Shown here piece after piece: positions 59,016 through 64,000 of a stretch of 64,000 nucleotides of DNA. Source of the DNA: Gemella sp. zg-570 (GTDB lineage: Bacteria > Bacillota > Bacilli > Staphylococcales > Gemellaceae); assembly GCF_018866345.1 (NCBI RefSeq), contig NZ_CP076443.1, positions 705,501 through 769,500 on the forward strand, given 5' to 3'. Positions within the stretch are counted from its first letter, which is position 1; the number at the start of each line of letters is the position of its first letter. The notes under the pieces are model-generated. The model had not been told where the DNA came from. It saw nothing but the letters and a program-made list of their open reading frames with translations, and made no database searches. The position numbers were made by a program, and so were the translations under genes.

Positions 59016-60572
59016 CTATGTTTTTATCCTTTCTCTTATTATATTTGATAAATTTTCAACAATAATAATAGATAAGCAAAGTACAATTAATATTGTTGAA
59101 GTTTTATTCCAATTCCTAAATTCTATATTATTTATAAGTAATTGACCTATGCCTCCAGCACCTACCATACCTAAAATAGTTGAATTTTTTATATTCATTT
59201 CAAACCTATACAGATATATTGATAAAAATTCTGGGAAGCAGCCTTTTAATATAATATTTTTATAACCTGAAAATTTTGATATTCCCATACTTTTAATCGA
59301 CAGAAAAATATTGTTATCAATATTTTCTAAGACTTCTCCAAACATTTTAGTCATTATTCCTACTGTGTAAAAATAAAGTGCAAAAAAACTACTTAAATAA
59401 CCAGGCCCAAATCCCCTAAAAAATATTATTGCTACAATTATTGGCGGTATTGTTCTGAATATATTTATTATAATTTTAAAAATCAAGGAAGAAAATATGT
59501 TTGATAATCTTGCTACATAAAAATAAGTTATCAATACTGTTGTAGTTGCAGCCAAAGCTGTTGAAGAAAAAGCGACTATAAAACTATCCAACAAAGCTCG
59601 TAAAGCTTTTATCAAATATGAAAAATCTGGTTGTAATAATCCAAATAACATATTTTTTAAATTTACTAGTCCAATTTTTATTCTATCTAAACCTATATTT
59701 AAGTAATTTGTACTTAAATATATACTTATAAATAAAATTAGAAGAAAAATAAAATTTATTTGAATATTTCTTCTATAATAATTATTTTTATTTACAAAAT
59801 TAAATTTTTTACTTCTAAATAAATAGCTAATTAAGTCTATTAAAACTATTATTAAAATTAAAATTAAAATTATTAAAGAAACCCTATCATATCTGAGATG
59901 ATTCAATTCTTTCCATAGCAATTGACCTATTCCTCCAGCACCTACAAGACCTAAAATACTTGCACCTCTTATATTAGATTCTAAAACTAAAAAAAATACA
60001 CTTAAAATATTAGGTTTTAAATTTTCAAAAATGCCGACCTTATAAATTTTAAAGCGACCAAATCCTAAACTAACTAAAGAATCTATATGTTTTTTATTAA
60101 TTTCTTCTGAATATTCTTTTAAAATTTTTGAAGATATTAAGATGCTTATTATGTATAAGCATAAGAATCCACTAAAATTCCCAACACTAAAAACACTAAC
60201 CAATATAGAGGCGATGATTAATGATGGAATAGTTCTAAAAATAGAAAAAATTGCAGAAGTTATTTTTGGTATTGTTTTGTTTTCATAAAGCAAATTATTT
60301 TGTAATGGAAGTAGTAATAAGGTTGTAGCAACACCCAATATTGTAGATAGCAAAGCTATGAGTATAGTATTAAGTATTGGCTCATAAATAGCTGATACAA
60401 AATATAAATCCATAGGATAAAGTTTAGAAAAAAAACTATTAAGTCTTAATAAACTATTAACAAAATTATTAAAATCAAAAAAACTTATAATTGTAATTAG
60501 TGTTATAGCAAAAAAAGAAGTAATTTTAATATAATTTGTTTTTTTCTTATCTATATAATTCTGTAATTTCAT
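59016..60572 (-). CDS. Phosphonate-type ABC permease, two PhnE domains fused
   Basis: A 518-residue inner-membrane protein made of two PhnE-like permease units (about 50-260 and 320-515), each with five to six helices and an EAA-type loop ending in SILGLVGAGGIGQLL or TILGMVGAGGIGQLL. Normally two PhnE chains pair; here they are fused. Homologs import phosphonate, phosphite or phosphate esters. It overlaps the ATPase gene by 26 bases. No substrate-binding protein gene (phnD) is beside it. The substrate is therefore unknown. Confidence 0.88.
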   Translation of the reverse strand: MKLQNYIDKKKTNYIKITSFFAITLITIISFFDFNNFVNSLLRLNSFFSKLYPMDLYFVSAIYEPILNTILIALLSTILGVATTLLLLPLQNNLLYENKTIPKITSAIFSIFRTIPSLIIASILVSVFSVGNFSGFLCLYIISILISSKILKEYSEEINKKHIDSLVSLGFGRFKIYKVGIFENLKPNILSVFFLVLESNIRGASILGLVGAGGIGQLLWKELNHLRYDRVSLIILILILIIVLIDLISYLFRSKKFNFVNKNNYYRRNIQINFIFLLILFISIYLSTNYLNIGLDRIKIGLVNLKNMLFGLLQPDFSYLIKALRALLDSFIVAFSSTALAATTTVLITYFYVARLSNIFSSLIFKIIINIFRTIPPIIVAIIFFRGFGPGYLSSFFALYFYTVGIMTKMFGEVLENIDNNIFLSIKSMGISKFSGYKNIILKGCFPEFLSIYLYRFEMNIKNSTILGMVGAGGIGQLLINNIEFRNWNKTSTILIVLCLSIIIVENLSNIIRERIKT

Positions 60573-61284
60573 TATCAGTTACATCCTCAGTATTTTTATA
60601 AAATAAAATATTTCCAGATTTAATACCTATTATTTTATGACTATATTTTTTAGCTATCTCTACATCATGTAAATTCATAAGAATAGTCATATTTTTTTTA
60701 TTATTCAAAGTTGCAAATAAATTCATAATTTCTTCCGTATTTTTTATATCTAAACTACTAACAGGTTCGTCCGCTAATAATATTGATGGTTTTTGACATA
60801 TAGCTTTTGCTATGGCCACTCTTTGTTTTTGACCTCCAGATAGATATTTAGATTTTATAAATGCTTCATTTGTTAAGCCAACCTTGTCTAAATATTTTAA
60901 GGCTAAATTGTACTCATCTTTTTTATAAATATTAAACAAGATTTCTACAATATTTTTATCTGATAAAAATGGAAGCATAACATTTTCTATGGTATATAAA
61001 TTATCTAAGATGTTATAATCTTGAAATATAAAAGCTATTTTTTTTCTAATTTCATTTAAGTTACGATTATTTAAAGTATTTATATTTATTTCATCAATAC
61101 TTATATAACCTGTAAAATTATTTAATTTATTAATACATCTTAGAAGTGTAGTTTTCCCTGCTCCACTTTTTCCTAAAATTACAACAAAATCACCCTCAGT
61201 AACATTAAAATTCAAGTTGTTTAAAACTTTTTTATTATTATAATTAACTGATAAATTTTTAACAATTAGTTTATTTTTATTCAA
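60547..61284 (-). CDS. Phosphonate-type ABC transporter ATPase (PhnC-like)
   Basis: A 245-residue ATPase with Walker A GKSGAGKTTLLRCINKLNNF (about 33-52), signature YLSGGQKQRVAIAKAIC (about 146-162) and Walker B ILLADEPVSSLDI. LLRCINKL and LDIKNTEEIM resemble PhnC. It pairs with the fused permease. A GGAGGTG site lies about 15 bases before the ATG, rather far. It is the first gene of a unit that continues into rimM-trmD, and diverges from ndt. Confidence 0.9.
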   Translation of the reverse strand: MNKNKLIVKNLSVNYNNKKVLNNLNFNVTEGDFVVILGKSGAGKTTLLRCINKLNNFTGYISIDEININTLNNRNLNEIRKKIAFIFQDYNILDNLYTIENVMLPFLSDKNIVEILFNIYKKDEYNLALKYLDKVGLTNEAFIKSKYLSGGQKQRVAIAKAICQKPSILLADEPVSSLDIKNTEEIMNLFATLNNKKNMTILMNLHDVEIAKKYSHKIIGIKSGNILFYKNTEDVTDNEITELYR

Positions 61285-61311
61285 AAAAACACCTCCAAAA
61301 TCTTAAAATAT

Positions 61312-61320
61312 ATTATAACA
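61312..61320 (-). promoter_or_regulatory. Promoter of the ABC transporter unit (extended -10)
   Basis: Minus strand TGT then TATAAT (plus-strand ATTATA at 61312-61317), with GTGTAA 17 bases upstream as a weak -35. It lies back to back with the ndt promoter. Confidence 0.5.
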
Positions 61321-61358
61321 TTTAATTAAATAATTTACACTGAATTTATTTACGAATA

Positions 61359-61387
61359 TTGTAAAAAATAAATATTAATATTATAAT
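61359..61387 (+). promoter_or_regulatory. ndt promoter
   Basis: TTGTAA (61359-61364), 17-bp spacer, TATAAT (61382-61387), 29 bases before the start codon. Confidence 0.7.
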
Positions 61388-61416
61388 TTACTTAGAAAAT
61401 ATTTTAGGAGGAATTT

Positions 61417-61863
61417 ATGAAATTATATTTAGCTGGAGCTTTATTTAATGAAGCGGAAATTATGCAAAGATTAAAAGAAGGAAAGATATTAAAAGAAAAA
61501 TTTGGAAATAATTTAGAAATATTTAATCCAATAGAACAACCTTTTAATGAAAATAAACAATCACTACCAAGCCCTGAAGAAATATTTAAGGTAGATACAT
61601 TAGCAGTAAATAATTGTGATATTTTTCTAGCAGATATAACTAATGAAGATAGTGGAGTTATGGTAGAATTAGGTATTGCCATAGCTAACAATAAAAAAAT
61701 AATCGCAATTAACTCTGACATTAGACTAAAATCTGCAAATAAATATTCTATACCTAGTTATGCAATTAATCATTATGTTTTGGGAGGAATATTGACAAAG
61801 GGAAAAATTGTTTTTTCATTTGAAGAGGCTCTTAAAGAAATTGAAAATATATTTAAAAAATAA
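61417..61863 (+). CDS. Nucleoside 2-deoxyribosyltransferase family protein
   Basis: A 148-residue enzyme that exchanges bases between deoxynucleosides, or hydrolyses deoxynucleotides. The Rossmann-like fold opens MKLYLAGALFNEAE; the active-site segment is ADITNEDSGVMVELGIA with E84 as the likely nucleophile and D72/S79 near the substrate. Strong ribosome binding site TTAGGAGGA. It is a single plus-strand gene between the ABC unit and ptsHI. Whether it acts on nucleosides or nucleotides cannot be told. Confidence 0.88.
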   Translation: MKLYLAGALFNEAEIMQRLKEGKILKEKFGNNLEIFNPIEQPFNENKQSLPSPEEIFKVDTLAVNNCDIFLADITNEDSGVMVELGIAIANNKKIIAINSDIRLKSANKYSIPSYAINHYVLGGILTKGKIVFSFEEALKEIENIFKK

Positions 61864-61892
61864 GAATATAGGAAATATTTTCCCATATTCTT
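61862..61892. terminator. Bidirectional terminator between ndt and ptsI
   Basis: A 14-bp stem (61862-61875 with 61879-61892, AAGAATATAGGAAA) with one mismatch that is a G-U pair on the minus strand. The genes are convergent and overlap its edges. Confidence 0.8.
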
Positions 61893-63603
61893 ATTTTGTA
61901 TATTCTTCTACTAAATCTAAAACTTCTTCGGTAGTAGAACATTGAATTGCTTTTTCTGCTAGTTCTTTCATTTTCGTTACTTCAAGATTTTTAATTTGAC
62001 TTCTTGCTTGTAAGATTGAAGTTGCTGACATAGAAAATTCATCTAATCCCATTCCCAAAAGTAAAGGAATTGCAAGAGGATCTCCTCCCATTTCTCCACA
62101 CATTCCAGTCCATTTACCTTCTTTATGAGAGGCTTCTATCACACTTTTAACTAATCTTAAAATTGCAGGATTGTATGGTTGGTATAGGTATGATACTTTT
62201 TCACTCATACGATCAGCTGCCATAGTATATTGAACAAGGTCATTAGTTCCTATTGAGAAGAAATCAACTTCTTTTGCAAATAAATCTGCAATAACCGCTG
62301 TTGATGGTATCTCTACCATTATTCCTAATTCAATTTCATCACTTACTCCTACACCTTCTGAAATCAATTTTTCTTTTTCTTCTAAGAATAGTGCTTTTGC
62401 ATTACGGAATTCTTGAACAGTTGCAATCATAGGAAACATTAAACACAGTTTACCAAAAACCGAAGCTCTTAATAATGCTCTTAATTGTGTTCTAAATAAA
62501 TCAGTATTATCTAAACAAAGTCTTATGGCTCTATATCCTAAAAATGGATTCATCTCTTTAGGTAAATCTAAATAAGGTAACTCCTTATCTCCGCCAATAT
62601 CTAAAGTACGAACAACAACAGGTTTATCTCCCATTCCTTCTAAAACTGCTTTATAGGCTTCAAATTGTTCTTCTTCTGTTGGCAGTGAATCACGTCCCAT
62701 GTATAAAAATTCTGTACGGTATAAACCAACAGCTTCGCCACCGTTATTTTTAACACCATCTAGGTCAGCAGGAGTTCCTATATTTGCAGCTAAAATTACT
62801 TCATGATCATCTTTACTAACAGTTTTTTCATTTAATAATTTAGCCCATTCTGCCTTTTTAGATTCAAAATCAGTTTCTTTTACTTTATAATTAGAAATTA
62901 ATTCTTCTGAAGGATTAATTTCTACTATTCCGTTAAGACCATCTATTATTAGAAAATCTCCATTCTTTACTTGCTCCGTTATATTTCCCGTACCTACTAC
63001 TGCAGGTATTTCTAAAGAACGAGCCATTATAGCTGAATGAGATGTGCGCCCTCCAATATTAGTTGCAAAACCTTTTACAAAATTTCTATTTAATTGAGCA
63101 GTATCAGACGGAGTTAAGTCTTCGGCTATAACAATAACTTCTTCTTCAATTAAACTTGGGTTTGGTAAATTAACACCCAACAAATAAGCAAGTAATCTCT
63201 TAGAAACATCTCTTATATCGGCTGCACGTTCTCTCATATAATCATTATCCATCGATTCAAACATATGAATAAACATATCGGAAGTTTCTTTTAAAGCATA
63301 TTCTGCATTTATCTCTTTAGAAACAATATCCGTTCTAACTGTTCCCATAAATTCTGGGTCATCTAAAATCAGTAAATGGGCTTCAAAGATAGCCGCCTTA
63401 TCTTCTCCAAGATTAACCAAGGCTTTATCTCTAATTATTTCTAATTCTTTTTTTGATAATTCTACCGCTGCATCGAAACGAGAAATTTCTTCTTCAGTAT
63501 CTTGAATTTTTCTTTCGATTACTGTTAAATTTGGTTCAACAAAGATGTATGCTTTAGCAAAAGATATACCTTGTGATGCGGCAATACCTTTTAATTGTAA
63601 CAT
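61891..63603 (-). CDS. ptsI: PTS enzyme I (phosphoenolpyruvate-protein phosphotransferase)
   Basis: Takes phosphate from PEP and hands it to HPr. The 570 residues are standard. The phospho-His is in [20 protein letters not shown] near 189, the PEP-binding Arg in [13 protein letters not shown], and the C-terminal catalytic Cys in [11 protein letters not shown] near 500. [18 protein letters not shown] is typical. The SD AAGGAT lies within the ptsH 3' end, one base separating the genes. Confidence 0.98.
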   Translation of the reverse strand: MLQLKGIAASQGISFAKAYIFVEPNLTVIERKIQDTEEEISRFDAAVELSKKELEIIRDKALVNLGEDKAAIFEAHLLILDDPEFMGTVRTDIVSKEINAEYALKETSDMFIHMFESMDNDYMRERAADIRDVSKRLLAYLLGVNLPNPSLIEEEVIVIAEDLTPSDTAQLNRNFVKGFATNIGGRTSHSAIMARSLEIPAVVGTGNITEQVKNGDFLIIDGLNGIVEINPSEELISNYKVKETDFESKKAEWAKLLNEKTVSKDDHEVILAANIGTPADLDGVKNNGGEAVGLYRTEFLYMGRDSLPTEEEQFEAYKAVLEGMGDKPVVVRTLDIGGDKELPYLDLPKEMNPFLGYRAIRLCLDNTDLFRTQLRALLRASVFGKLCLMFPMIATVQEFRNAKALFLEEKEKLISEGVGVSDEIELGIMVEIPSTAVIADLFAKEVDFFSIGTNDLVQYTMAADRMSEKVSYLYQPYNPAILRLVKSVIEASHKEGKWTGMCGEMGGDPLAIPLLLGMGLDEFSMSATSILQARSQIKNLEVTKMKELAEKAIQCSTTEEVLDLVEEYTK

Positions 63604-63604
63604 A

Positions 63605-63868
63605 CTATATTAATCCTTCTTTCTTCAATGTTTCTTCAATAGTATTCAGTGCTACTTCTTCATCTGAACCATCAGCATAGATTGTAACAACTGCATCTTT
63701 AGCAACACCAAGACTCATAACACCCATTATTGATTTTAAATTAACTCTTCTTCCTTTAAATTCTAATTCGATATTAGATTCAAATTTAGAAGCTGCTTGC
63801 ACCAAGAGTGTAGCTGGTCTGGCGTGTATTCCTGTTTCATCAACAATTTTATATTCTCTTTGTAACAT
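63605..63868 (-). CDS. ptsH: Phosphocarrier protein HPr
   Basis: Carries phosphate from enzyme I to sugar-specific EIIA, and in Firmicutes also acts in carbon catabolite control when phosphorylated on Ser46. With the ATG at 63868 it has 87 residues; H15 ([11 protein letters not shown]) and S46 ([12 protein letters not shown]) fall exactly at the family positions, which fixes the start. An in-frame start at 63952 is wrong: the promoter lies inside that extension. AAGGAG precedes 63868. Confidence 0.98.
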   Translation of the reverse strand: MLQREYKIVDETGIHARPATLLVQAASKFESNIELEFKGRRVNLKSIMGVMSLGVAKDAVVTIYADGSDEEVALNTIEETLKKEGLI

Positions 63869-63907
63869 AATAAAATTCTCCTTATATATTATATATTTTA
63901 CATGATT

Positions 63908-63936
63908 ATAATAGCACATACCTTTAATATTTACAA
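63908..63936 (-). promoter_or_regulatory. ptsHI promoter
   Basis: Minus strand: TTGTAA (63931-63936), 17-bp spacer, TATTAT (63908-63913) with TG at the extended position (TGC-TATTAT). About 40 bases before the ptsH start. Confidence 0.7.
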
Positions 63937-64000
63937 GTCTTTTACAAGTCATAAAAAGAAAAAATAATTTTTTTTAAGTAATTTTTTATATATTTTAAAT

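Overview
The window is a very AT-rich chromosomal segment from a low-GC Gram-positive bacterium (Bacillota, class Bacilli). The evidence is the sufCDSUB order, PrkC/PrpC, MutS2-TrxA, Asp23-FakA, HPr with both His15 and Ser46, and AAGGAG/GGAGG ribosome binding sites with TTGNNN-N17-TATAAT promoters. A Gemella-like organism is my best guess from base composition and gene content, but the sequence alone does not settle the genus. Almost everything is housekeeping. Nearly all genes are on the minus strand; the plus-strand exceptions are the 3' end of pgsA, a rhodanese gene, a broken phage-type repressor and a deoxyribosyltransferase gene.

Layout from left to right, with the minus-strand units read right to left. 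At 1-15.7 kb: the pgsA end, xerS, rpmB, efp, the unit apt-M16 protease-trmB, the unit pcrA-ligA-lapA-recJ, and the unit FAH hydrolase-recA-Prli42-like miniprotein. At 15.8-30.2 kb: sufCDSUB, ackA, uvrC, and fmt-rsmB-rlmN-prpC-prkC. At 30.3-32.6 kb is the only disordered stretch: a decayed exported-protein gene behind gpmA, a possible 58-residue membrane ORF in front of gpmA, and a decayed S24/Cro-type repressor with what looks like its own operator. At 32.6-36.8 kb: a DUF1146 protein, corA, a SpoU methyltransferase, the rhodanese, a formate/nitrite channel, and a tag gene cut short by a nonsense codon. At 36.8-47.7 kb: mfd, pth, prs, trxA, mutS2, cvpA, fakA, asp23. At 47.8-59.0 kb: uvrA, groEL-groES, a TRAP-like protein, folE, hup, gpsA, der, an S1-domain protein, trmD, rimM. 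At 59.0-64 kb: a phosphonate-type ABC transporter without its binding protein, ndt, ptsI and ptsH.

The themes are DNA repair and recombination (recA, recJ, pcrA, ligA, uvrA, uvrC, mfd, mutS2, tag, xerS), translation and tRNA/rRNA modification (efp, rpmB, trmB, rlmN, rsmB, fmt, pth, trmD, rimM, der), Fe-S assembly, and central carbon metabolism (gpmA, ackA, ptsHI).

The observation I rate highest is the 67-residue protein directly after hup-folE. It sits exactly where Bacillus subtilis has mtrB and aligns with the TRAP attenuation protein. By my alignment it lacks the tryptophan-contacting threonines and serine and two of the three RNA-contacting basic residues. Other points of note are a Prli42-type miniprotein overlapping the recA stop, the loss of the Tag zinc ligands by one stop codon, a terminator-like hairpin inside the likely pth leader, and a groE operon with no visible CIRCE element and a GroEL with no GGM tail. 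No CRISPR array, insertion sequence, rRNA or tRNA gene was found.
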